Shown: positions 25,169 to 34,054 of the stretch, piece after piece
How the letters are laid out: the number at the start of each line of letters is the position of its first letter
How positions within the stretch are numbered: the stretch's first letter is position 1
Assembly: GCA_002798175.1 (NCBI GenBank)
Contig: NWQL01000002.1
Location: 609,606 to 673,605 of the forward strand
Direction of reading: 5' to 3'
DNA: 64,000 nucleotides
From: Lysobacteraceae bacterium NML91-0213
Lineage (GTDB): Bacteria > Pseudomonadota > Gammaproteobacteria > Xanthomonadales > Xanthomonadaceae
The notes under the pieces: generated by a model
Database searches by the model: none
Told to the model about the DNA's origin: nothing
The model's input: only the letters and a program-made list of their open reading frames with translations
Translations under genes and position numbers: made by a program

Positions 25169-26053
25169 ATGTCGATCCAGACCATCCTGTCCCACCTCGG
25201 CGCCAGCCGCGCGGCCCGCGAGGCGCTGTAAAAGGACTTCCACAGGCACCCGGAACTGTCCCTGCAGGAACACCGCACCGCGGAGAGGATCGAGGCCGAA
25301 CTGCGCGCCGCCGGCATCAGGGTCGTCCGGATCGGCGAGACCGGGGTCGTCGGCATCATCGAGAACGGCGAGGGGCCGGTGGTCGCGATGCGCGGCGACA
25401 CCGATGCGCTACCGATGGCGGGGCACCTTCCTCGCGGTGTTCCAGCCCGGCGAGGAGAACGCCGCCGGCGCACGCGCGATGGTGGATGCCGGCATCGTCG
25501 ACCTGTTGCCGAAACCCGAGGTCTACCTCGGCCAGCACGTGCTGGGCACCCTGCCCGGTGGCGCGGTCGGCATCCGCAGCGGGCCGCTGTTCTCCGCCGC
25601 GGCGTCGATCGAGATCACCCTGCACGGCAAGGGCTCGCACGGTTCGATGCCCAACCTCGGCGTGGACCCGATCGTGCTGGGCGCCGCCATCGTGACCCGC
25701 CTGCAGACCATCGTCGCGCGCGAGGTGGCGCCGAAGGAGACCGCGGTGGTCACCGTGGGCAGCTTCCACGCCGGCAGCAAGTCCAACATCATCCCGGACG
25801 CCGCGGTGCTGCAGCTCAAAACCCGCGCGTTCGACCGAGAGGTCGAGAAGCACCTGCACGAGGCCGTCGAACGCATCGTGCGCGCCGAATGCGAGGCCGC
25901 GCGCTCGCCCAAGCCGCCGGAGTTCCGCTACTACGACCAGTACCCGCTGACCTCCAACCACGACGCGCCCACCGAACGTGTGCGCGCCGCCTTCGACGCG
26001 TACTTCGGCGAGGGTCGGGTAGGCTCGGACCCGACCACGAGACAGGGAGCACA
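25169..26053 (+). pseudogene. M20-family amidohydrolase, decayed
   Basis: Remnant of an amidohydrolase (aminoacylase/hippurate hydrolase type). The frame from ATG 25169 reads MSIQTILSHLGASRAAREAL and then hits TAA at 25229, directly followed in frame by KDFHRHPELSLQEHRTAERI. A single base change would restore it. At about 25416, after RGDTDALP, an internal deletion removes the metal-binding CGHD region and shifts the frame; the next phase continues with RWRGTFLAVFQPGEENAAGA through KTRAFDREVEKHL. The 3' end stops short after YFGEGRVGSD, missing about 100 residues. At least three lesions show it is dead. Confidence 0.9.
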
Positions 26054-26055
26054 CA

Positions 26056-26214
26056 GTGTCTGCACTCCATCAGATGGGCAACCGCATCGCTTCATACGTT
26101 CGCACGCACCCTCGGGAGGTGCGCTTCCTCGGCTTCTTCGCAGCGCTGGTCCTGGTGTGGATGCTTGCGCCGCAGATCGAGTCCCTGGTCCAGGGGTTCT
26201 TCCAGAACCTGTGA
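26056..26214 (+). CDS. small single-helix membrane protein, 52 aa
   Basis: A 52-residue protein from GTG at 26056 with GGGAG upstream. The N-terminus is basic (MGNRIASYVRTHPREVRF), followed by the helix LGFFAALVLVWMLAPQI and tail ESLVQGFFQNL. It begins exactly where the amidohydrolase remnant ends, so the deletion that truncated that gene may have brought it here. Not recognised. Confidence 0.55.
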   Translation: MSALHQMGNRIASYVRTHPREVRFLGFFAALVLVWMLAPQIESLVQGFFQNL

Positions 26215-26352
26215 CGGATCCTTAGCGCTCAACGCCCGGCGCCTGCCAAGGGGGTCCAGGCACGAACCGCCGCCTGCCCGGCGCTGCGGGACGAGTTCCC
26301 GGGCACGACGGCGGATCGCGGCGCCCGGGCGACGCCGCGAACGCGGTCGCGG

Positions 26353-26799
26353 TCAGTCCTTCAGCTCATCCGGCACCTTGCCGCCGTTCTCGGCCAGCTT
26401 GCGCATCACTGCCCGGTGCAGCGCGATGTTCTGCTCGGCGCTGCCATGCGCGCCGGCGTTGACGCCGAGTTCGGTGGCGAGCTCCTTGCGCGCGTCGAGG
26501 CTGGAATCGAGGTCCAGCAGCTTCAGCAGGTCGACGATGGAATTGCGCCAGTCGCTTTTGCCGCCCTTTTCTTCGGCGATGCCGGTGAGCACGGCCTCCA
26601 CATCCACCTGCTCCGCCGGCTGCGCGGGCGCGGGCGTGGCGGCCGGCGCGGGATTGCGTGCGGGCGGCGAGACCTTCGGGTCGTCCTTGCTGCCGGTGAA
26701 GATGACCGGCGCCGGCGTGCCAGCGGCGGGCGCCGCGGCCGGCGCGGACGCCTTTCTGCGGTTGAAGATGCGGTCGGAGATTTTCGAGAACAGGCCCAT
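26353..26799 (-). CDS. DUF3597 domain protein
   Basis: A 148-residue protein: short MGLFSKISDRIFNRRK start, Ala/Pro-rich linker (residues 18-70), then a conserved C-terminal domain with VDVEAVLTGIAEEKGGKSDW, SIVDLLKLLDLDSSLDAR and a terminal LAENGGKVPDELKD. This is the DUF3597 pattern. Function is unknown; LysM-containing relatives suggest an envelope link, but no signal peptide is seen here. Confidence 0.85.
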   Translation of the reverse strand: MGLFSKISDRIFNRRKASAPAAAPAAGTPAPVIFTGSKDDPKVSPPARNPAPAATPAPAQPAEQVDVEAVLTGIAEEKGGKSDWRNSIVDLLKLLDLDSSLDARKELATELGVNAGAHGSAEQNIALHRAVMRKLAENGGKVPDELKD

Positions 26800-26911
26800 G
26801 GATGAGGCTCCTGACAGGGGAGCCCCGATCCTGTGGGCCGGGCCGCAAAGATCGAATGAAGCGGCGCCCGTCATCCAGACGAGGCAGGGCCGGGCAAGGC
26901 CGGCGGTCGCC

Positions 26912-27304
26912 TTACCGCCCGTCGAGCAGCGCGTTGCGAACAGCGGCACGGGTACGGCGGAGGCGGCTGATCCGTGCGAAGACTTCCAGCGCATCGCCCG
27001 GAGGAACTTGGCGAAGCGGGTCCATACGGGTCGTTGGGTCATCCATCGGAGAAGCCTGAAACCCGCGCCCGATTGTTCTACTGATCGGGTCAATGACCTC
27101 ATCGATGAGGTCATTGACATCATCGTTCATATCCCGGACCTCATCGATGACGTCCACGACCTCATCGATGAGGTCGGCGATATGACGCATGAGGTCCGCG
27201 ACGTCACGCGTGAGGTCTGCGATATCAACGATGAGGTCCGCGACGTCATCGATGACGTCGGCGATATCAACGATGAGGTCCCGGACCTCACGCATGACGT
27301 CCAC
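26912..27304 (-). CDS. possible heptad-repeat protein (doubtful)
   Basis: The minus-strand frame from GTG 27304 to TAA 26912 (130 aa) begins with seven-residue repeats of the type DLIxDIA/DVIDDVA, predicting an amphipathic or coiled-coil helix of about 75 residues. A basic tail follows (FARISRLRRTRAAVRNALLD). The frame stays open upstream through the terminator at 27354, so a start and promoter are hard to place. The repeats are palindromic, so the plus strand also reads DLIDEV; the minus reading is the better one, with no Pro or Gly inside repeats. It may equally be non-coding repeat DNA. Confidence 0.3.
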   Translation of the reverse strand: MDVMREVRDLIVDIADVIDDVADLIVDIADLTRDVADLMRHIADLIDEVVDVIDEVRDMNDDVNDLIDEVIDPISRTIGRGFQASPMDDPTTRMDPLRQVPPGDALEVFARISRLRRTRAAVRNALLDGR

Positions 27305-27340
27305 GACCTCATGGATGAGGTCCGGGACATGGCTGACAGG
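27089..27340. repeat. tandem array of twelve 21-bp palindromic units
   Basis: From 27095, units of 21 bases follow one another without gaps (starts at 27095, 27116, 27137 and so on to 27326, the last partial). The consensus is GACCTCATCGATGAGGTC plus three variable bases, itself an 18-bp palindrome. The first unit sits in a perfect 30-bp palindrome at 27089-27118. Units differ by one to seven bases, so the array is diverged, not a recent expansion. Spacing is two helical turns. The rest of the 600-base stretch 26800-27396 holds only the doubtful ORF and a terminator. Confidence 0.9.
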
Positions 27341-27350
27341 GCCGCGGGCA

Positions 27351-27378
27351 AAAAAAGACCGCCCGGAGGCGGTCTTTT
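27351..27378. terminator. bidirectional rho-independent terminator
   Basis: Arms AAAGACCGCC and GGCGGTCTTT with a CGGA loop, flanked by A-run and T-run. On the minus strand it ends the 158-aa gene that stops at 27397. Confidence 0.88.
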
Positions 27379-27396
27379 CCTACACGCCGGCGGGGC

Positions 27397-27873
27397 TCAG
27401 GCCGGTACCGGCTCCCGGCGCGCGGTGGAGCGCTTCCTGAAGCGGCCGCCGAGTTCGCGCCGCAGGTCGTCCAGCCCGTGCGAGCCGCCGGACAGCTTGA
27501 TGTGGCTGTACCCATCGAGCGCGGCATCCATCACGTCGCTGCCCAGCGCCGCCACGCTGTCCTCCAGCCTGCGCGACAGCCGCGACACCCGCTCCATCAG
27601 CGGCTGCAGCCGCTCGAACGCGGCCAGGTCCGCCTGCGCGGCGGCCAGGTCGAAGCTCGGCGGCACGATCTGCGGGTTCTGCTCCAGCACCCGCAGCGTC
27701 TGCCGCGCGAACACCTCCGACTTCGGGCCCATCAGCATCAGCCCGCGGCGGTCGCCGGTTTCCATCGACAACAGGTCCGGCAACGCCGCCTCGATCTGCT
27801 CGAGCGCGGCCAGCACGCCCTGCACCTGCTCGTCCGTGACATCCAGTGAAATCAGGTTCTGCGACACATCCAT
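27397..27873 (-). CDS. uncharacterised 158-aa protein
   Basis: A 158-residue protein starting MDVSQNLISLDVTDEQVQGV, with mostly helical composition (LAALEQIEAALPDLLSMETG, RLQPLMERVSRLSRRLEDSV) and a basic C-terminus (GLDDLRRELGGRFRKRSTAR). No signal peptide or membrane helix. An AGGGAGATG start context supports 27873 over the upstream ATG at 27900. It ends in the terminator at 27351. Family not recognised. Confidence 0.7.
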   Translation of the reverse strand: MDVSQNLISLDVTDEQVQGVLAALEQIEAALPDLLSMETGDRRGLMLMGPKSEVFARQTLRVLEQNPQIVPPSFDLAAAQADLAAFERLQPLMERVSRLSRRLEDSVAALGSDVMDAALDGYSHIKLSGGSHGLDDLRRELGGRFRKRSTARREPVPA

Positions 27874-28206
27874 CTCCCTATGCTTCCGTGTGGTCGTCAC
27901 GCGGGCGCCCGCCCGCGCATCCCTGCCCCGCCACTCCGTGGCGTACGCCCGTGCCGGAGGCGACGGAGCGGGAGGGAGTATTGCAGAGGGTCAAGGGGGA
28001 ATTCGGCGATGGGGTGCACTGAAATGGCGGGGCGTAGTGTCGGATTTTTCTGAAAGATCGGTAGGGATCCGGCTGTTGCTGTCGGCCCCATCGCGCAGAA
28101 GAAAGATCCGGTCAGACCTGATCGCAGGGCCTGCGACGAAGGACGGGCAGGATCTCCCCGCTCGCGGCGCCACATGTAGGCGCTCTTTTTTCGGCCCCTT
28201 CCCCCA

Positions 28207-28233
28207 CGGGACAACTCCAGACAGAATGTCCCG
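28207..28233. promoter_or_regulatory. candidate operator for the Dcm-type methylase
   Basis: A perfect inverted repeat, CGGGACA and TGTCCCG, separated by 13 bases, ends 19 bases before the methylase ATG. The methylase has an N-terminal HTH. In the SsoII/Ecl18kI group such a domain represses its own promoter through a GGAC...GTCC operator, which these half-sites resemble, although the spacing is wider. Otherwise the 380 bases 27874-28252 show no gene. Confidence 0.4.
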
Positions 28234-28252
28234 ACTTTTCCCGGAGTGCTCC

Positions 28253-29488
28253 ATGGACGTCTACACCCTGCTCGACCGCGCCCTCAGGCAGTTCAGTCAC
28301 AAGGAGGTCGCTCTGGCGCTCGGTGTGGACCCCAAGACTGTCCGGCGCTGGCAGGTTCGCGAGACGGAACCCAAGCCCTACATCGCCGACGCGATCCGCC
28401 AGCGCCTGTTGCCGCTGGGCGAGCCCACTTCCGAACCAGGCACGTTCCGCTTCATCGATCTGTTCGCCGGTATCGGGGGCATCCGCATCCCGTTCGAGAA
28501 GCTTGGCGGGCGCTGCGTATTCACCAGCGAATGGGACGCCTACGCGCAGAAGACCTACGCAGCCAACTTCCATGACGGTCCCGACCACATGTTCGCCGGT
28601 GACATCACACAGGTGGACGAGAAGGATGTGCCGGACCACGACGTCCTGCTTGCCGGCTTCCCCTGCCAGCCGTTCTCGATCGCCGGCGTCTCCAAGAAGA
28701 ACGCGCTCGGGCGACCGCACGGGTTCGCCGACAAGACGCAGGGCACGCTGTTCTTCGACGTGGCCCGGATCATCGCCGAGAAGCGACCGAAGGCCTTCCT
28801 GCTCGAGAACGTCAAGAACCTGGTCAGCCACGACAAGGGCCGCACGTTCTCCACCATCATCGACGTGCTGCAGAACGAGCTCGGCTACACCGTCCACACC
28901 CGGGTGATCAACGGCAAGCACTTCGTGCCGCAGCATCGCGAGCGCATCATCATCGTCGGCTTCCGCGAGCCGGTGCCTTTCAGCTGGGACGAACTCGAAC
29001 TCCCGCCGCTCGCAGAGGGGCCGAAGCTCGCCTCGATCCTCCATCCTCAGGATGGTTCGGAAACCGACGGCGCTCCATACATCGAAGGTTCCAAGGGCAA
29101 GGTGCGCGACTGCTACACCCTCTCGGACAAACTGTGGGCCTACCTGCAGAACTACGCGATGAAGCATCGCGAGAAGGGCAACGGCTTCGGCTTCGGCCTC
29201 GTCACCAAGAAGGACACGGCACGCACCCTGTCGGCGCGCTACTACAAGGATGGTTCCGAGATCCTCGTGGACCAGGGCGCGCGGAAGAACCCGCGCCGAC
29301 TGACGCCGCGCGAATGCGCACGTCTGATGGGATATGACGACACGTTCCGTATTCCGGTGTCCGACACCCGTGCGTACAAGCAGTTCGGCAACTCGGTGGT
29401 CGTGCCCGTGATCGGCGCGGTCGCGGAGCTGATCGTGCCGCGTCTGGACACCATCGGCGAGGATTGCCTCGAGCGCCGGGTGGCCTGA
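28253..29488 (+). CDS. dcm: DNA (cytosine-5)-methyltransferase, Dcm/M.EcoRII type
   Basis: A 411-residue C5 methylase. Residues 15-35 form a helix-turn-helix (HKEVALALGVDPKTVRRWQV). The catalytic domain has motif I FIDLFAGIGGIRIPF, motif IV GFPCQPFSIAG (nucleophilic Cys about residue 142), motif VI LLENVKNL, motif VIII PQHRERIIIVGF and motif X FGNSVVVPVIGA. The architecture, plus adjacent Vsr and an EcoRII-like nuclease, predicts methylation of the inner C of CCWGG. GGAG lies ahead of the ATG. The stop is two bases from the vsr start. Confidence 0.93.
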   Translation: MDVYTLLDRALRQFSHKEVALALGVDPKTVRRWQVRETEPKPYIADAIRQRLLPLGEPTSEPGTFRFIDLFAGIGGIRIPFEKLGGRCVFTSEWDAYAQKTYAANFHDGPDHMFAGDITQVDEKDVPDHDVLLAGFPCQPFSIAGVSKKNALGRPHGFADKTQGTLFFDVARIIAEKRPKAFLLENVKNLVSHDKGRTFSTIIDVLQNELGYTVHTRVINGKHFVPQHRERIIIVGFREPVPFSWDELELPPLAEGPKLASILHPQDGSETDGAPYIEGSKGKVRDCYTLSDKLWAYLQNYAMKHREKGNGFGFGLVTKKDTARTLSARYYKDGSEILVDQGARKNPRRLTPRECARLMGYDDTFRIPVSDTRAYKQFGNSVVVPVIGAVAELIVPRLDTIGEDCLERRVA

Positions 29489-29490
29489 CG

Positions 29491-29943
29491 TTGGCGGACA
29501 TCATCGGCCCGGAGCAGCGCTCCGCTTTGATGTCACGCATCAGGGGACAAGACACAAAGATCGAGCTGGAGGTCCGTCGAGGCCTGCACGCTCTTGGCTT
29601 CCGCTACCGCCTCGGCGGTGCGGGCCTGCCGGGGCGACCGGACATCGTGTTGCCGAAGTACCGCACCGTGGTCTTCGTGCATGGCTGCTTCTGGCATCGC
29701 CACAGCTGTCACCTCTTCCGGCTGCCGAAGACGCGGCCGGAGTTCTGGGAAGCGAAGATCAACGCCAACGTGGAACGGGACAGGCGGAAGGAATCGGAAC
29801 TGATCGCGATGGGTTGGCGCGTGAAGACCATATGGGAGTGCCAGTTGCGAGGGCTCTCGACGGAGGCGCGCGGCGCCGCCATCATCGCGTTGGCAGATCG
29901 CATTCGGAACGGGGATTCGAATGACAAGGCAAGGGATGCTTGA
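29491..29943 (+). CDS. vsr: very short patch repair endonuclease Vsr
   Basis: A 150-residue protein from a TTG start. It reads SALMSRIRGQDTKIELEVRR, then GRPDIVLPKYRTVVFVHGCF (the PDIV/F-V-H-G-C-FWH core with catalytic Asp and zinc ligands), CHLFRLPKTRPEFW and WRVKTIWECQL. Vsr nicks 5' of T in T:G mismatches made by deamination of 5-methylcytosine at Dcm sites, so it partners the upstream methylase. It begins two bases after the methylase stop and overlaps the next gene by 23 bases. Confidence 0.94.
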   Translation: MADIIGPEQRSALMSRIRGQDTKIELEVRRGLHALGFRYRLGGAGLPGRPDIVLPKYRTVVFVHGCFWHRHSCHLFRLPKTRPEFWEAKINANVERDRRKESELIAMGWRVKTIWECQLRGLSTEARGAAIIALADRIRNGDSNDKARDA

Positions 29944-31291
29944 GCTTGGGGAAACCGCTCGCGTTGCTGAAGAAGCCGCGGACGGCTCACCTCTCTGGTG
30001 GAAGATCCAGGCACTTGTGAATGACAGCGACCAGTTGCTGGTCAAGAAACTGTCGCGTAACGACACGTCATGGGCGGACGATCGCGGGAAGCACCAGGCG
30101 GGGTTGTACATCCCGACCGAACTGAGGGCGTCCGGGTTCTTTCCTGTCCTGGAGGCGACCAACGCAGCCAAGCCCCACATCTTCGTTGCCGGTCTGAACG
30201 TGCTGTGGCCGCAGACGGGTGAAGTGACCCGATCCAACCTCCGCCACTACAGCAACAAGGGTCCTGAGGCGCACCTCACCAGACTCCCCCGGGTTCTTTT
30301 CAGCGAACTGACCCCCGCCTCCCTCTTCCTCGCCGGGAGGCTTGCCCGCCCGGTTGCTGACTGCAGCTGGTGGGCCGTGGTCCTCGACTCCGCTGGTGAT
30401 GAAGCGGAGCTGCTGGAGACCGTGCTGGATCTCGGAGTCGACTTCCACCACGGCATTTTCGAGGCCGACAGATTTGCCGCGGCGCACCGCGCCGACCGGG
30501 ACGAGCTGGAAGACCTCATCGAGCAGTTCCGCTCCGCTATCCGCAACGGCACCCTGCACGATCTGGCCGCACGGTTCTCGGTCATTCCCGACCCGGCCAC
30601 GATTGCAACGGAGGCGCGCAATGAGTGGCTGCAGGCGAACGGCCGCGAGTCTTTCGACCCGTGGCAGATCGGCACACCCGGCGACGCCATCATGGAAATC
30701 AGCCGGGAGATCGAGTACCGCCTCTATCGGGCGCACGAGCTGAGGCGACGCGCCTCCGAACTCCTGGCCATCCTCGTCGGTGGATCCGACCTTGCCTCGA
30801 CGGTGGTTCGCAGATACCCGGACATCGATGCAGTGCTCCTGAGCGCCAGCCAGCAGCGGAAGACCCGTGCCGGCCGCTCCTTCGAGCACCACATTGCCGC
30901 GGCGCTACGGGCAGGCAAGGTGCGGTTCCAAGAGCAGGCGGTTACCGGAGGGCGGCGGCCGGACTTCGTGATGCCCGATCTCACGACCCTCAAGCAGAAG
31001 AAGCGGGAGCGCTCGGCGGCTCTGGTGCTTGCTGCGAAAACGACGCTCCGGGAGCGTTGGAAGCAGGTGTCGAGCGAACAGCTCAATTGCGATGTCTTCC
31101 TTGCCACGGTCGACGATCGTGTCACCGCAGCTTCCATCCGGGAGATGGCCGGACTGGGGATCCGCCTCGTGGTCCCCGAAATGCTGAAGAACAGCGATGA
31201 GGCCTTCTACAAGGGGCAGGAAAGCGTACTGTCCTTCAGGGATTTCTTTGACAGGTCGATCCGCAAGGAGCGGCCAACGCTACGGAAGTAG
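29921..31291 (+). CDS. EcoRII-like type II restriction endonuclease
   Basis: A 456-residue protein. The N-terminal part has KKLSRNDTSW and KHQAGLYIPTE, matching the effector domain of EcoRII (RLSANDTG and HQVGLYIP). The C-terminal catalytic domain has RKTRAGRSFEHHI (about 313), GGRRPDFVMPD (344) and VLAAKTTLRERWKQV (368); these align with EcoRII segments holding the active-site Asp and Lys residues. EcoRII cuts before CCWGG and needs two or more sites. Retention of both EcoRII domains predicts the same type IIE behaviour. The specificity itself is inferred. Confidence 0.88.
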   Translation: MTRQGMLELGETARVAEEAADGSPLWWKIQALVNDSDQLLVKKLSRNDTSWADDRGKHQAGLYIPTELRASGFFPVLEATNAAKPHIFVAGLNVLWPQTGEVTRSNLRHYSNKGPEAHLTRLPRVLFSELTPASLFLAGRLARPVADCSWWAVVLDSAGDEAELLETVLDLGVDFHHGIFEADRFAAAHRADRDELEDLIEQFRSAIRNGTLHDLAARFSVIPDPATIATEARNEWLQANGRESFDPWQIGTPGDAIMEISREIEYRLYRAHELRRRASELLAILVGGSDLASTVVRRYPDIDAVLLSASQQRKTRAGRSFEHHIAAALRAGKVRFQEQAVTGGRRPDFVMPDLTTLKQKKRERSAALVLAAKTTLRERWKQVSSEQLNCDVFLATVDDRVTAASIREMAGLGIRLVVPEMLKNSDEAFYKGQESVLSFRDFFDRSIRKERPTLRK

Positions 31292-31332
31292 GACGTAACT
31301 GACTGCATACACTGACGGAACAGGGGGTTCCG

Positions 31333-33234
31333 ATGACATTGGAGTGGAGATTCCTGACCAACGAGGGACAGGAAGAGGAAGGGTTGGGTCATGCAGGCAT
31401 CGAAACGTTCAAAGGGTCGCCTTATCCGGGTCTCGCGCGGGAAAGTGCCCAGAACAGCCTTGATGCCAGCCTGAAAGCCAATGACGGGTCCCATCTGCCC
31501 ATCCGGATGGTGTTCCGGCAGCAGACTGTACCCCGCGAGTCGATCCCGGAAGTCGGAAGCCTCCAGGAGACCGTCGAGGCCTGTCTCGCGAGATCCAGGA
31601 AACGTAGCATCCGCAAGGACACGCTCTTCTTCGAGATCGCGAGCGGCGTACTCCGACGACCTTCAGTGAGTGTGCTCACAGTGGAGGATTACGGCACCAC
31701 TGGTCTCATTGGCCCTTCCATCCCCGGCAAGCCATTCCACGCGCTCGTGAAGGGATCAGGTGTCAGCCAGAAGAGCAGCGCGGACGCAGGCGGCTCTTTC
31801 GGGATTGGCAAGAACGCCGCCTTTGCCGTGTCGCAGCTGCGGACGGTGTTCTATTCCACTCTGCACCGGGATAGCGACCGCCCGTCATATCTGGCGCAGG
31901 GCAAGTCCATCCTCGTCTCCCATACCGATGCGCAAGGCAAGGAGAAACGTGGCATCGGTTACTGCGGGCTCAGCGAATTCCGGGCCATCCAGGATCCGCA
32001 CACGCTGCCGACGTGGCTCCATCGCTCCGAGCCCGGAACCACCGTGGCGTCGATCGGCTTCCAGCATGAAGACGGCTGGGAGTGGCAGATGGTCGAATCG
32101 CTGGTGCGAAACTTTTTCGCGGCAGTGAACGAGGGCAGCGTTTCTTTCGAGGTCATCCGACAGGGTGATCAGCCGATCGTCGTGTCCCGGGACACCCTTG
32201 GTGAGCTGTTCGACAGCGATGCGATCAAGAAGGCTTCCGAGGAGACCGGATCCGCGGCCGACCTGTCCTTCGCCGCAGCCATGTACCAGGCACTGACGTC
32301 GCCGGAAACCAAAGTCTTTGAAGAGTCCTTCGGCTCATTCGGAAACTTCAGGTTCCGGCTGCTCGAGAGCCCGAATCTGCCGAGGAAGATCGGATTCCTT
32401 CGCAACGGAATGTACCTGACCGACAACCTTCGACACTTCGGGCATCCCCTCGCCCGCTTCAGCCTGTCACGGGATTTCGTCGGAGTTGTCGAACCGCTCG
32501 ATATCGGGACGAGTGGCCGCGTCCGCGAACTCGAGAACCCCCGTCACGACGAGCTATCGGCGGACCGGCTGGACGACAGCAAGGCACGAAGCCTTGCCAG
32601 GACCAGCATGAAAAAGCTGGGCAAGTGGCTGCGCGACGTGATCCGGGAAGAGACTTCCACGCCGCCTGAGGCGGAGATGCTCCTTGATGAGATGAACCGG
32701 TTCTTCTCTTCTCCCGAAACGGGCAAGGAGATCCAGGACCCGGCCAACACCCAGACCAATCCGGAGCGCATCAAGCTCAAGACCACCTCGACGAGCCGTC
32801 GCCGCGTTGGCGCTGGTGCGGAAGGAGACAGCGGCTCGGCGGGCGGTCAAAAGCCGAAGGGCTCGAAGGATGGGAAAACGACCGGCAACCGCCCCGGACG
32901 CGGCCGCGGCCTGCAGGGCGGACGCGGAGGCAAAACGATCGGCTTCCATGGGCTACGTAGCCACGTACCTGATCCTGCAGCGTCGAACCGACGCGCCATC
33001 AGCCTTGAGCCGGACGAATCCGGACTCGGACGCCTGGAAGTCCTGCTGATCGGCGCTGCGAGCGACGAACCGTTGGACATCGTCACTCTGAATGGCCGCC
33101 AGTGTGCCAGGACGCCTTCCATCCCTCTTAAAGAAGGCGAAAGGAAGACCGTCATGGTCGAATTCCCGGAGCCGTACACCGGCCCGATCCGTGTCGTCCT
33201 GACCAGGGTCGAGGAGGCGCCTCATGCTGATTAG
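31333..33234 (+). CDS. GHKL ATPase of the RM-linked three-gene module
   Basis: A 633-residue protein with a Bergerat ATP-binding fold. The N box is ARESAQNSLDAS (about 36-47), G1 is VEDYGTTGL (117-125) and G2 is GGSFGIGKNAAF (152-163), all intact. Residues 470-560 are low-complexity, basic and Gly-rich (GNRPGRGRGLQGGRGGK), possibly nucleic-acid binding; a small beta-rich C-terminal domain follows. It resembles GHKL/MutL-like ATPases in defence loci but has no MutL endonuclease motif that I can see. It starts 41 bases after the nuclease gene and overlaps the next gene by 11 bases, so it appears part of the RM operon. Its partner function is unknown. Confidence 0.8.
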   Translation: MTLEWRFLTNEGQEEEGLGHAGIETFKGSPYPGLARESAQNSLDASLKANDGSHLPIRMVFRQQTVPRESIPEVGSLQETVEACLARSRKRSIRKDTLFFEIASGVLRRPSVSVLTVEDYGTTGLIGPSIPGKPFHALVKGSGVSQKSSADAGGSFGIGKNAAFAVSQLRTVFYSTLHRDSDRPSYLAQGKSILVSHTDAQGKEKRGIGYCGLSEFRAIQDPHTLPTWLHRSEPGTTVASIGFQHEDGWEWQMVESLVRNFFAAVNEGSVSFEVIRQGDQPIVVSRDTLGELFDSDAIKKASEETGSAADLSFAAAMYQALTSPETKVFEESFGSFGNFRFRLLESPNLPRKIGFLRNGMYLTDNLRHFGHPLARFSLSRDFVGVVEPLDIGTSGRVRELENPRHDELSADRLDDSKARSLARTSMKKLGKWLRDVIREETSTPPEAEMLLDEMNRFFSSPETGKEIQDPANTQTNPERIKLKTTSTSRRRVGAGAEGDSGSAGGQKPKGSKDGKTTGNRPGRGRGLQGGRGGKTIGFHGLRSHVPDPAASNRRAISLEPDESGLGRLEVLLIGAASDEPLDIVTLNGRQCARTPSIPLKEGERKTVMVEFPEPYTGPIRVVLTRVEEAPHAD

Positions 33235-34054
33235 GCCATCCACCACCTTCGCCCACCCCATCCTGTCACCGCACACCGAAGACTATGGCGACCGGATCTT
33301 CGACATCACCCTCGATGTCGAGGAGAGCCCTGACACCGGCACAATCCGGATCGGAGGCCAATGCACCCTTGACGATGCATTTGTCCGACAGCTTGTGGAC
33401 TCCAGGCAGGCAACGATCGGCATCGTCGTGGAGTGTCTGGAAACGTACTACCAGCACTTCTTCCCGGCAGAGCTGGCGTCGTTCACGCTCCACTTCGACC
33501 AGGGTGAGCTGCGTGGCCGCGTGGCTGTACAGGCGGTGATCGCAGCCTCGGGTGATAACGTCCGTCTCGCGTCTGAATCCATCGCGGAGGACTATCCCGA
33601 GCACACGCGACTCCTGCGGCTTGGCGACGTCGTTGCCGTCAGCACAATCCACTCGTTCGAAGCCGGGCTCGACAAGCTGCTGCCGATGGAGTCGATCTTC
33701 CAACTTGTCTCCAATGAGCAGGTGGAAGAAGGCATCTTCCATGTGGGACTGGACAACGAAGCCATCCGTATCGAGGTGCATCCGAAGCTTTACACCACGA
33801 TCTACGGCCTTCGCGGGACGAGCATGCGCGACATCCTCCTGCCGTCGCTCTTCCTTCCAGTGGTCATGACCGCGCTGGATGCCATGCGCAATCCCGGCTA
33901 CGAAGCACACCGGTGGCATCGGGTGATTGAAGCGCGTTGCAGCCACGAGGGCATCACGATCGACGCTGGAACCGACCTGGCTTTCGCCGGCCAGGAACTG
34001 CTGGACGCTCCACTGGGCCTCCTGCACGGAATGTTCAAGGAGGGAGACCAGTGA
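33224..34054 (+). CDS. unknown protein, middle gene of the GHKL-DUF6339 module
   Basis: A 276-residue soluble protein, N-terminus MLIRPSTTFAHPILSPHTED. It has an early beta-rich portion (IFDITLDVEESPDTGTIRIG, SFTLHFDQGELRGRVAV) and a later helical portion (DILLPSLFLPVVMTALDAMR). No catalytic motif or membrane helix is recognised. It overlaps the GHKL gene (ATG inside) and the next gene (GTGA), so the three proteins are probably made in fixed ratio and act together. Confidence 0.75.
   Translation: MLIRPSTTFAHPILSPHTEDYGDRIFDITLDVEESPDTGTIRIGGQCTLDDAFVRQLVDSRQATIGIVVECLETYYQHFFPAELASFTLHFDQGELRGRVAVQAVIAASGDNVRLASESIAEDYPEHTRLLRLGDVVAVSTIHSFEAGLDKLLPMESIFQLVSNEQVEEGIFHVGLDNEAIRIEVHPKLYTTIYGLRGTSMRDILLPSLFLPVVMTALDAMRNPGYEAHRWHRVIEARCSHEGITIDAGTDLAFAGQELLDAPLGLLHGMFKEGDQ

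Noticed and set aside
25379..28252. Long open frame joining the amidohydrolase remnant, the palindrome array and the methylase
   Set aside because: It is an accident of high GC; no coherent protein before the methylase ATG at 28253, and it crosses genes on the other strand.
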